A stretch of DNA of 5,102 nt from positions 1 to 5,102 of the forward strand of contig DAMBQR010000110.1 in the NCBI GenBank assembly GCA_032055545.1. The letters are read 5' to 3'. The DNA is from Pseudescherichia sp032055545 (GTDB lineage: Bacteria; Pseudomonadota; Gammaproteobacteria; Enterobacterales; Enterobacteriaceae). Below the pieces are notes generated by a model. That model saw only the letters and a program-made list of their open reading frames with translations. It made no database searches and had not been told where the DNA came from. Shown here piece after piece: positions 1 to 5,102 of the stretch (position 1 is its first letter; every line of letters starts with the position of its first letter). A program made the translations under genes and the position numbers.

Positions 1-249
1 TGCCAGCATACCCATGTGGTCGCCCACTACGCGGTTCATCCCCGCTTTCGCCAGCCCTGCGCCACGGAAAAGGTTACCACCACCAATGACGACGCCTACC
101 TGGATGCCCAACTCCACCAGCTCTTTGATCTCCTGAGCCATACGGTCGAGGATGCTTGCGTCGATACCGAAGCCTTCGGTGCCCTGTAACGCTTCGCCGC
201 TGAGCTTAAGCAGGATGCGTTTATAGACGGGTTTTGCATTGGTAGCCAT
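1..249 (-). CDS. pyrH: UMP kinase (uridylate kinase), N-terminal 83 codons, cut by window edge
   Basis: PyrH phosphorylates UMP to UDP with ATP in the cytoplasm, the step leading to all UTP and CTP. It is a hexameric enzyme of the amino-acid-kinase fold, activated by GTP and inhibited by UTP. The visible part begins [20 protein letters not shown]. It shows the phosphate-binding KLSGEAL segment (about residues 15-21), the glycine-rich GGGNLFRG loop (56-63, including Arg62, implicated in GTP response in E. coli) and VGDHMG with Asp77, a known functional residue. The frame is open to base 1; the family is about 241 residues, so roughly two thirds lies outside. The start is the ATG at 247-249, with an AGGA-type Shine-Dalgarno sequence just upstream (minus-strand CAGGAAAG). 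It follows tsf in the same direction, separated by a terminator, as in the enterobacterial order rpsB-tsf-pyrH. Identification is very secure. Confidence 0.97.
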
Positions 250-308
250 GATTCTTTCCTGAGACGTTCAACGATTGAGAGGGGGTTAATTCCGGGTACA
301 ACTTATGT

Positions 309-336
309 AGTATACAGCTTACGCTGGATACAAAAA
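309..336 (-). promoter_or_regulatory. Candidate pyrH promoter
   Basis: The minus strand carries TATACT at 309-314, five of six matches to a sigma70 -10 box, about 60 bases upstream of the pyrH ATG. It lies just beyond the tsf terminator, where a promoter for pyrH would be needed. The -35 region is poor: only a T-rich stretch at 331-336, which is also the terminator U-tract, at a 16-base spacing. Inferred from position and the -10 box only. Confidence 0.35.
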
Positions 337-361
337 GAAGCCGCCCTCAGGCGGCTTCTTT
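332..361 (-). terminator. Intrinsic terminator after tsf
   Basis: A perfect 12-bp inverted repeat (334-345 with 350-361) encloses a four-base loop. On the minus strand it forms AAAGAAGCCGCC-TGAG-GGCGGCTTCTTT. The T-run at 332-336 completes a classical rho-independent terminator only 9 bases after the tsf stop codon. It should end most rpsB-tsf transcripts and isolate pyrH, unless readthrough occurs. Confidence 0.93.
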
Positions 362-369
362 CAGACCAC

Positions 370-1221
370 TTAAGACTGCTTGGACATGGCAGCAACTTCT
401 GCTGCAAAGTCAGTCTCAACTTTCTCGATACCTTCACCCACTTCGAAACGGATGAAGTTAGTCACGTCAGCGTTGTGCTCTTTCAGCAGCTGGCCAACGG
501 TTTTGCTCGGGTCCATCACGAACGGCTGACCGGTCAGAGAGACTTCGCCGGTGAATTTCTTCATGCGGCCTTCAACCATCTTCTCTGCGATCTCTTTCGG
601 CTTACCGGACTGCATGGCGATGTCCAGCTGAACCTGGTACTCTTTCTCAACCACTTCAGCAGACACGTCTTCCGGCTTAACGAACTCAGGCTTGCTTGCA
701 GCAACGTGCATAGCCAGCTGTTTCACCAGCTCTTCGTCAGCGCCGGTGGCAGCGATCAGAACGCCGATGCGCGCGCCGTGCAGGTAGGAGCCCAGCACGT
801 CGCCTTCGAGAGTTGCTACACGGCGAATGTTGATGTTCTCACCAATCTTCGCTACCAGCGCAACGCGCTCTTCTTCGAACTGTGCTTTCAGCACTTCAAC
901 GTCGGTAACTTTGCCAGCAACTGCTGCATCCAGAACCTTGTTAGCGAACGCCTGGAAACCAGCGTCTTTAGCAACGAAGTCAGTCTGGCAGTTAACTTCC
1001 AGAATCACGCCGTAGTTGCCGTCGATCTTGGTGATGATCACGCCGTCAGCAGCCACGTTGCCTGCTTTTTTCGCCGCTTTGATCGCACCAGACTTACGCA
1101 TGTTCTCGATTGCCAGCTCGATGTCGCCGTTCGCTTCGGTCAGCGCTTTTTTGCAATCCATCATGCCAGCGCCAGTACGCTCGCGCAGCTCTTTTACCAG
1201 GGATGCGGTAATTTCAGCCAT
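370..1221 (-). CDS. tsf: Translation elongation factor Ts (EF-Ts)
   Basis: EF-Ts is the guanine nucleotide exchange factor of EF-Tu: it drives GDP release so that EF-Tu can bind GTP and aminoacyl-tRNA again. The product is 283 residues, the E. coli length, and nearly identical to the E. coli protein as I recall it. The N-terminal UBA-like domain (about 1-55) contains LRERTGAGMMDCKKAL. The core exchange motif TDFVAKD lies at 80-86; its Asp81-Phe82 (Asp80/Phe81 when Met is not counted) insert next to the Mg site of EF-Tu. The C-terminal part carries the AEKMVEGRMKKF segment of the dimerisation/coiled-coil region and ends in AAMSKQS. The ATG at 1219-1221 is supported by GAGGA (1229-1233) seven bases upstream. 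The gene lies 137 bases behind rpsB on the same transcript and is followed by a terminator. Codon choice is that of a highly expressed gene. No damage is seen. Confidence 0.99.
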   Translation of the reverse strand: MAEITASLVKELRERTGAGMMDCKKALTEANGDIELAIENMRKSGAIKAAKKAGNVAADGVIITKIDGNYGVILEVNCQTDFVAKDAGFQAFANKVLDAAVAGKVTDVEVLKAQFEEERVALVAKIGENINIRRVATLEGDVLGSYLHGARIGVLIAATGADEELVKQLAMHVAASKPEFVKPEDVSAEVVEKEYQVQLDIAMQSGKPKEIAEKMVEGRMKKFTGEVSLTGQPFVMDPSKTVGQLLKEHNADVTNFIRFEVGEGIEKVETDFAAEVAAMSKQS

Positions 1222-1280
1222 TCTAAAATCCTCGGAAGATTTGACCTGCCTGGTCGTGAAACCAAACAGCCTTAAAAGTG

Positions 1281-1307
1281 AAAAAGGGGGCCATAAACAG
1301 GCCCCCT
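1281..1307 (-). terminator. Hairpin attenuator between rpsB and tsf
   Basis: On the minus strand, AGGGGGCC (1300-1307) pairs perfectly with GGCCCCCT (1285-1292) around a seven-base loop and is followed by a T-run (1281-1285). It lies between two genes known to be cotranscribed in enterobacteria, so it probably acts as a partial terminator that lowers tsf relative to rpsB, or as a 3'-end stabiliser, rather than as a full stop. The rest of the 1222-1358 spacer contains only a weak GCTC/GAGC hairpin just after the rpsB stop and the tsf ribosome binding site. Confidence 0.85.
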
Positions 1308-1358
1308 AACCAAACTCGGTACTACCTGCTCAATAAGGGGCTCAGAGAGCGTGCCTTA

Positions 1359-2067
1359 TTATTCAGCTTCTACGAAGCTCTCTTCCGCCTGGGAAGCCAG
1401 ATCCTGAGAACGGCCTTCACGAACGGTAGCAGCAACAGCGCTCAGGTACAGGCTAACTGCACGGATTGCGTCGTCGTTACCCGGGATAACGAAGTCAACG
1501 CCGTCCGGATCGGAGTTGGTATCAACGATAGCAAATACCGGGATACCCAGGTTGTTTGCTTCTTTGATTGCGATGTGCTCGTGGTCAGCGTCGATAACAA
1601 ACAGTGCGTCCGGCAGGCCGCCCATGTCTTTGATACCGCCCAGGCTGTTTTCCAGCTTTTCCAGCTCACGGGTGCGCATCAGCGCTTCTTTCTTGGTCAG
1701 CTTGTCGAAGGTACCGTCCTGAGACTGAGTTTCCAGGTCTTTCAGACGTTTGATAGACTGACGAACGGTTTTCCAGTTAGTCAGCATACCGCCCAGCCAG
1801 CGATGGTTCACGAAGAACTGATCGCAGCTGTTAGCCGCTTCTTTCACCGCTTCGCTCGCAGCGCGCTTAGTACCAACCATCAGGATCTTACCTTTACGGG
1901 AAGAGATCTTGCTCAGCTCAGCCAGAGCTTCGTTGAACATTGGTACAGTTTTCTCAAGGTTGATGATGTGAACTTTGTTACGTGCGCCGAAGATGAAAGG
2001 CTTCNNNNNNNNNNTGACCGAAGTGAACACCAGCCTTGAGCATGTCGCGCATGGAAACAGTTGCCAT
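1359..2067 (-). CDS. rpsB: 30S ribosomal protein S2, interrupted by an assembly gap
   Basis: S2 is a late-assembling protein of the small ribosomal subunit, near S1 on the solvent side, and is needed for S1 to join the ribosome. The true start is the ATG at 2065-2067, preceded by AGAGG (2076-2080). The first 17 residues read MATVSMRDMLKAGVHFG, the known S2 N-terminus. Ten Ns (2005-2014) then break the frame. Downstream, reading resumes at Lys28 (KPFIFGARNKVHIINLEK) and continues unbroken through VNHRWLGGMLTNW and the VIDADHEH segment to the C-terminus ASQAEESFVEAE. The gene ends in tandem TAA stops. The visible 709 bases plus 17 give 726, exactly 241 codons plus stop, the E. coli length. The apparent frameshift is therefore an assembly artefact and the gene should be regarded as intact. 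Do not use the internal GTG at 2028-2030 as the start: the residues it gives before the gap are out of frame. First gene of the rpsB-tsf operon. Confidence 0.97.
2005..2014. other. Assembly gap (10 Ns standing for 27 bases)
   Basis: Ten consecutive Ns lie within rpsB codons 18-27. Sequence on the upstream side ends in the first two bases of His18; sequence on the other side begins with the third base of the Met27 codon. The S2 family sequence requires 27 bases here, so the 10 Ns are a placeholder of fixed size and not a measured length. Coordinates to the right are about 17 bases smaller than in the real chromosome. Confidence 0.93.
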
Positions 2068-2219
2068 GATTAAAACCTCTATAGATAAAGTTGGGGTTAT
2101 GCCTCCACGTATCCCATATTACCGACCCCAAAGGGCACCCCGGAATATGTGCCGATACGTGTGTGTTATTTACACAAAGTGAGATTTGTGGCTCACGCTC
2201 CAGATGGAACGGAAGTCCG
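2068..2219 (-). promoter_or_regulatory. rpsB 5' leader, likely S2 autoregulatory element
   Basis: The roughly 150-base untranslated leader of rpsB carries several complementary segments. An outer 7-bp stem pairs 2154-2160 with 2107-2113 (ACGTATC/GATACGT). An inner 5-bp hairpin pairs 2149-2153 with 2134-2138 (GGCAC/GTGCC) and abuts it directly. The segment TTGGGGT (2125-2131), inside the outer stem, is complementary to ACCCCAA (2091-2097) outside it, which would make a pseudoknot next to the ribosome binding site (2076-2080). A separate 5' hairpin is formed by CACAAA/TTTGTG (2173-2190). Work in E. coli showed that S2 represses rpsB-tsf through this conserved leader. The pairings here are seen in sequence; their function in this organism is inferred. 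Confidence 0.8.
2094..2219 (-). ncRNA. tff: t44 (tff) RNA, the 5' part of the rpsB leader
   Basis: In E. coli the small RNA t44/tff begins at the main rpsB transcription start and ends about 26 bases before the rpsB start codon. The same segment is present here with strongly similar sequence, including the run from ACGTATCGGCACATATTCCG to the GGGGTGCCCTTTGGGGTC stretch. The 5' end is set from the promoter -10 box at 2226-2231 and the 3' end by analogy, so both may be off by several bases. The 5' 40 bases appear diverged, and probably shorter than in E. coli. It is most likely a processed or attenuated piece of the rpsB mRNA leader and not an independent regulator. Confidence 0.75.
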
Positions 2220-2225
2220 GCGCGC

Positions 2226-2255
2226 TTTATACCATAAAAACGGCACAGACTCCAA
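2226..2255 (-). promoter_or_regulatory. Main rpsB promoter (P1), sigma70, with GC-rich discriminator
   Basis: The minus strand shows TTGGAG (2250-2255), an 18-base spacer and TATAAA (2226-2231), the latter preceded by TGG, which makes an extended -10 element (TGnTATAAA). The following discriminator, GCGCGCC, is very GC-rich. That pattern is typical of ribosomal promoters repressed by ppGpp and DksA. Transcription is expected to start near 2219, giving a leader of about 150 bases. The position matches the known enterobacterial rpsB P1. Confidence 0.82.
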
Positions 2256-2343
2256 TAGTTGTTAGCGCAGCGTGCTGCCCGCAATTCTCAATTTGGCAGG
2301 TTATGTCCCGGACTGGTAACATTGACAGCACTTACACATTTAT

Positions 2344-2371
2344 TTGTCGATGACATCACTATTGATAACAT
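2344..2371 (+). promoter_or_regulatory. Candidate map promoter
   Basis: TTGTCG (2344-2349, four of six matches to a -35 box) is followed 16 bases later by TAACAT (2366-2371, four of six matches to a -10 box), which has an extended TGA in front. Transcription would start near 2378, leaving a leader of about 15 bases before the map ATG at 2393. A better -35 hexamer, TTGACA at 2322-2327, has no acceptable -10 partner. The rest of the 2256-2392 divergent spacer shows no gene and no hairpin of note. Confidence 0.35.
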
Positions 2372-2392
2372 TGACGCTGATGGACAGAATTC

Positions 2393-3187
2393 ATGGCTAT
2401 CCCAATCAAGACCCCGGAAGATATCGAAAAAATGCGCGTAGCGGGCCGTCTCGCTGCAGAAGTGCTGGAGATGATCGAAGCGCACATCAAACCGGGCGTA
2501 AGCACCGGTGAGCTGGACCGCCTCTGCAACGACCACATCGTTAACGAACAGCACGCGGTCTCCGCCAGCCTCGGCTATCACGGCTTCCCGAAATCCGTCT
2601 GCATCTCCATCAACGAGGTGGTGTGCCACGGTATCCCGGACGACGAGAAACGACTGAAAGATGGCGACATCGTTAACATCGACGTCACCGTAATCAAAGA
2701 CGGCTTCCACGGCGATACCTCAAAAATGTTTATCGTTGGCAAGCCGACCATTCTGGGCGAGCGTCTCTGCCGTGTGACCCAGGAGAGCCTCTACCTGGCG
2801 CTGAAGATGGTGAAGCCGGGCATCCGCCTGCGCACCCTCGGTGCGGCGATCCAGAAGTTTGTCGAAGCGGAAGGCTTCTCCGTGGTGCGCGAGTACTGCG
2901 GGCACGGCATTGGCCGTGGCTTCCATGAAGAGCCGCAGGTGCTGCACTATGATGCGGACGACGGCGGTGTGGTGCTGCAGGCCGGTATGGCCTTCACCAT
3001 CGAGCCGATGGTCAACGCGGGTGACTACCGTATCCGCACCATGAAAGATGGCTGGACGGTAAAAACCAAAGACCGGAGCTTGTCGGCGCAGTATGAGCAT
3101 ACTATTGTGGTGACGGACAACGGCTGCGAAATTATGACGCTGCGTAAGGATGACACCATCCCGGCGATACTCTCGCACAACGAATGA
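2393..3187 (+). CDS. map: Methionine aminopeptidase, type I
   Basis: Map removes the initiator methionine from nascent proteins whose second residue is small; it is essential in enterobacteria and acts in the cytoplasm near the ribosome exit after deformylase. The product is 264 residues, the E. coli MetAP length, in a single pita-bread fold with no N-terminal extension, hence type Ia. All metal ligands are present: Asp97, Asp108, His171, Glu204 and Glu235. So are the catalytic-pocket histidines His79 (EVVCHGIP) and His178 (GRGFHEEP). Compared with E. coli, Cys59 of the methionine side-chain pocket is Ser and Tyr65 is Phe; both are mild changes. The start is the ATG at 2393, with only a weak GGA (2382-2384) as Shine-Dalgarno sequence. 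The stop is TGA followed directly by TAA. The gene diverges from rpsB and precedes glnD, the usual enterobacterial order. Confidence 0.98.
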   Translation: MAIPIKTPEDIEKMRVAGRLAAEVLEMIEAHIKPGVSTGELDRLCNDHIVNEQHAVSASLGYHGFPKSVCISINEVVCHGIPDDEKRLKDGDIVNIDVTVIKDGFHGDTSKMFIVGKPTILGERLCRVTQESLYLALKMVKPGIRLRTLGAAIQKFVEAEGFSVVREYCGHGIGRGFHEEPQVLHYDADDGGVVLQAGMAFTIEPMVNAGDYRIRTMKDGWTVKTKDRSLSAQYEHTIVVTDNGCEIMTLRKDDTIPAILSHNE

Positions 3188-3191
3188 TAAG

Positions 3192-3216
3192 AAGCCGGCG
3201 ATTGCCGGCTTTTTTT
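3192..3216 (+). terminator. Intrinsic terminator after map
   Basis: AAGCCGGC (3192-3199) pairs with GCCGGCTT (3204-3211) around a GATT loop and runs into seven Ts (3210-3216). It starts five bases after the map stop codon. It would end the map transcript, so glnD should have its own promoter or depend on readthrough. Confidence 0.92.
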
Positions 3217-3259
3217 ATGGCGATAGCTTTTACTTATAACGGGGGCAGCGCAACGCGAT

Positions 3260-5102
3260 ATGAGCCACACGCTTTCAGAACAGTTTAGCCACACGGCACC
3301 CTCTCTCCCTGGCCAGCCCGCTAACCCCTCCTCGTGGCCGCAGAGCAGCCTGAACTGCGCCGATATCAAGGCGCATATCGACACCTTTCAGCAGTGGCTG
3401 GGCCACGTCTTTGACCAGGGCCTCTCCGCCGAGCAGCTGATTGAGGCGCGGACCGAATTTATCGATCAGCTCCTGCAGCGCCTGTGGGTAGAGTATGGCT
3501 TTGCCGACTATGGCGACGCGGCGCTGGTGGCGGTAGGCGGCTACGGTCGTGGCGAGCTGCATCCGCTCTCAGACGTCGATCTGCTGATCCTCAGCCGTAA
3601 AAAGCTCCCCGACGCGCAGGCGCAGAAGATCGGTGAGCTGCTGACTCTGCTGTGGGATATCAAGCTGGAGGTGGGCCACAGCGTGCGTACCCTGGAGGAG
3701 TGCCTGCTGGAGGGACTTGCGGATCTCACCGTGGCCACCAACCTGATTGAGTCCCGCCTGCTGATTGGCGACGTTGCCCTCTTCCTTGAGCTACAGAAGC
3801 ATATCTTTAGCGACGGCTTCTGGCCGTCGGAGACCTTCTTTGCCGCCAAGGTCACCGAGCAGAACGAGCGCCACCAGCGCTACCACGGCACCAGCTATAA
3901 CCTCGAACCCGATATTAAGAGCAGCCCCGGCGGCCTGCGGGATATTCACACCCTGCAGTGGGTGGCGCGCCGCCACTTCGGGGCCACCTCCCTGAGCGAG
4001 ATGGTGGGCTTCGGCTTCCTGACCCAGGCCGAGCGTAACGAGCTTAACGAGTGCCTGCACCTGCTGTGGCGCATCCGCTTCGCCCTGCATCTGGAGATCA
4101 ACCGCTACGACAACCGTCTGCTGTTTGACCGCCAGCTCAGCGTGGCCCAGCGGCTCAACTACGTTGGCGAAGGCAACGAGCCGGTTGAGCAGATGATGAA
4201 GGACTTCTATCGCGTCACCCGCCGCGTCTCCGAGCTGAACCAGATGCTGCTCCAGCTCTTTGATGAGGCGATTCTGGCCCTGACCACCGACGAGAAGCCC
4301 CGTCCCATCGACGATGAGTTCCAGCTGCGCGGGACGCTGATCGATCTGCGCGACGAGACGCTGTTTATCCGCGAGCCAGAGGCGATCCTGCGCATGTTCT
4401 ACATGATGGTGCGTAACAGCAACATCACCGGCATCTACTCCACCACCCTGCGCCACCTGCGCCACGCCCGCCGTCACCTGACCCAGCCGCTGTGCTACAT
4501 CCCGGAGGCGCGGACGCTGTTCCTCAGCATGCTGCGCCACCCCGGCGCGGTAAGCCGGGGCCTGCTGCCGATGCACCGGCACAGCGTACTGTGGGCCTAT
4601 ATGCCCCAGTGGTCGCACATTGTCGGCCAGATGCAGTTTGACCTCTTCCACGCCTATACGGTGGATGAGCACACCATTCGCGTGCTGCTGAAGCTGGAGA
4701 GCTTTGCCCTTGAGGAGACGCGGCAGAAGCATCCCCTCTGCGTCGATCTCTGGCCGCGTCTCACTCATCCGGAGCTGATTTTGATTGCCGCCCTGTTCCA
4801 CGATATCGCCAAGGGACGCGGGGGCGATCACTCGGTGCTCGGGGCGCAGGACGTGCTGAAGTTTGCCGAGCTGCACGGCCTTAACTCCCGTGAGACGCAG
4901 CTGGTAGCCTGGCTGGTGCGCCAGCATCTGCTGATGTCCGTTACCGCCCAGCGTCGCGACATTCAGGATCCCGAGGTGATCAAGCAGTTTGCCGAAGAGG
5001 TGCAGACCGAAAACCGCCTGCGCTTCCTGGTCTGCCTGACGGTGGCAGATATCTGCGCCACCAACGAAACCCTGTGGAACAGCTGGAAGCAGAGCCTGCT
5101 GC
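3260..5102 (+). CDS. glnD: Bifunctional PII uridylyltransferase/uridylyl-removing enzyme, N-terminal 614 codons, cut by window edge
   Basis: GlnD is the glutamine sensor of the enterobacterial nitrogen system. At low glutamine it uridylylates PII proteins (GlnB, GlnK); at high glutamine it removes UMP. This sets glutamine synthetase adenylylation and NtrBC activity. The frame is open from the ATG at 3260 to the window end; E. coli GlnD has 890 residues, so about two thirds is seen. The nucleotidyltransferase motif GGYGRGELHPLSDVD (93-107) keeps Gly93, Gly94, Asp105 and Asp107. The family segment NLEPDIKSSPGGLRDI follows at about 214-229. The HD domain carries His514-Asp515 in LFHDIAKGRGGDHS, with a further conserved Asp597 (VADI); these serve the removing activity. 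The two C-terminal ACT domains lie outside. Residues 1-35 diverge most from E. coli but have equal length, supporting this start; no in-frame ATG, GTG or TTG exists between it and the map terminator. The only Shine-Dalgarno-like run, GGGGG (3241-3245), is rather far away (14 bases). A weak -10-like TATAAC lies at 3235-3240. Codon use is very GC-rich in third positions. Confidence 0.97.
   Translation, partial: MSHTLSEQFSHTAPSLPGQPANPSSWPQSSLNCADIKAHIDTFQQWLGHVFDQGLSAEQLIEARTEFIDQLLQRLWVEYGFADYGDAALVAVGGYGRGELHPLSDVDLLILSRKKLPDAQAQKIGELLTLLWDIKLEVGHSVRTLEECLLEGLADLTVATNLIESRLLIGDVALFLELQKHIFSDGFWPSETFFAAKVTEQNERHQRYHGTSYNLEPDIKSSPGGLRDIHTLQWVARRHFGATSLSEMVGFGFLTQAERNELNECLHLLWRIRFALHLEINRYDNRLLFDRQLSVAQRLNYVGEGNEPVEQMMKDFYRVTRRVSELNQMLLQLFDEAILALTTDEKPRPIDDEFQLRGTLIDLRDETLFIREPEAILRMFYMMVRNSNITGIYSTTLRHLRHARRHLTQPLCYIPEARTLFLSMLRHPGAVSRGLLPMHRHSVLWAYMPQWSHIVGQMQFDLFHAYTVDEHTIRVLLKLESFALEETRQKHPLCVDLWPRLTHPELILIAALFHDIAKGRGGDHSVLGAQDVLKFAELHGLNSRETQLVAWLVRQHLLMSVTAQRRDIQDPEVIKQFAEEVQTENRLRFLVCLTVADICATNETLWNSWKQSLL

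Noticed and set aside
475..1275. A 266-codon plus-strand frame opposite tsf
   Set aside because: It is a complement of the EF-Ts codons; highly biased codon use in tsf suppresses stops in this frame. No ribosome binding site or family resemblance.
1278..2039. A 253-codon plus-strand frame opposite rpsB, running through the Ns
   Set aside because: It is antisense to S2, spans an assembly gap of wrong length and starts inside the attenuator region; no plausible product.
1913..2284. A 123-codon minus-strand frame covering the rpsB leader and N-terminus
   Set aside because: Out of frame with S2, crosses the gap, and would translate the promoter and structured leader; not a real gene.
2288..2710. 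A 140-codon minus-strand frame overlapping the start of map
   Set aside because: Mostly antisense to map codons with no recognisable domain; its 3' end lies in the divergent promoter region.
3791..4927. A 378-codon open frame on the minus strand opposite glnD
   Set aside because: It lies wholly antisense to a well-recognised GlnD frame, is rich in Gln, His, Val and Leu without any known motif, and follows from the strong GC bias at third codon positions of glnD.
1..5102. Search for an undescribed system such as a defence island, phage or mobile element
   Set aside because: Every long stretch is accounted for by conserved housekeeping genes in the standard enterobacterial order; no insertion, terminal repeats or foreign base composition were seen.

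Overview
This window is ordinary core chromosome of an enterobacterium. The proteins read as close relatives of Escherichia coli EF-Ts, S2, UMP kinase, methionine aminopeptidase and GlnD, recalled from memory. Several positions in Map and the N-terminus of GlnD differ from E. coli in ways that suggest a Klebsiella/Enterobacter-like genus. The genus is inferred; the family-level placement is well supported. No mobile element, CRISPR array, tRNA or rRNA gene was seen.

Minus strand, read right to left: the rpsB promoter (about 2226-2255), the structured rpsB leader (2068-2219, containing the annotated small RNA t44/tff), rpsB (ribosomal protein S2, 2067 down to 1359), a hairpin attenuator (1281-1307), tsf (EF-Ts, 1221-370), a strong intrinsic terminator (332-361), and the first 83 codons of pyrH (UMP kinase, 249-1), which runs off the left edge. 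A 10-N assembly gap (2005-2014) lies inside rpsB. Frame and family length show that it replaces 27 real bases.

Plus strand, read left to right: a 137-bp divergent upstream region (2256-2392) with a candidate map promoter, map (type I methionine aminopeptidase, 2393-3187), an intrinsic terminator (3192-3216), and the first 614 codons of glnD (PII uridylyltransferase/uridylyl-removing enzyme, from 3260), which runs off the right edge. The glnD frame has no stop before the window ends.

The minus-strand cluster makes translation components (S2 and the EF-Tu nucleotide exchange factor) together with UMP kinase. The plus-strand pair handles N-terminal methionine removal and nitrogen signalling through PII. 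The most interesting biology is the rpsB leader, where a nested hairpin and a possible pseudoknot sit just upstream of the ribosome binding site; this fits the known S2 feedback control of rpsB-tsf. I found no convincing evidence of an undescribed system.
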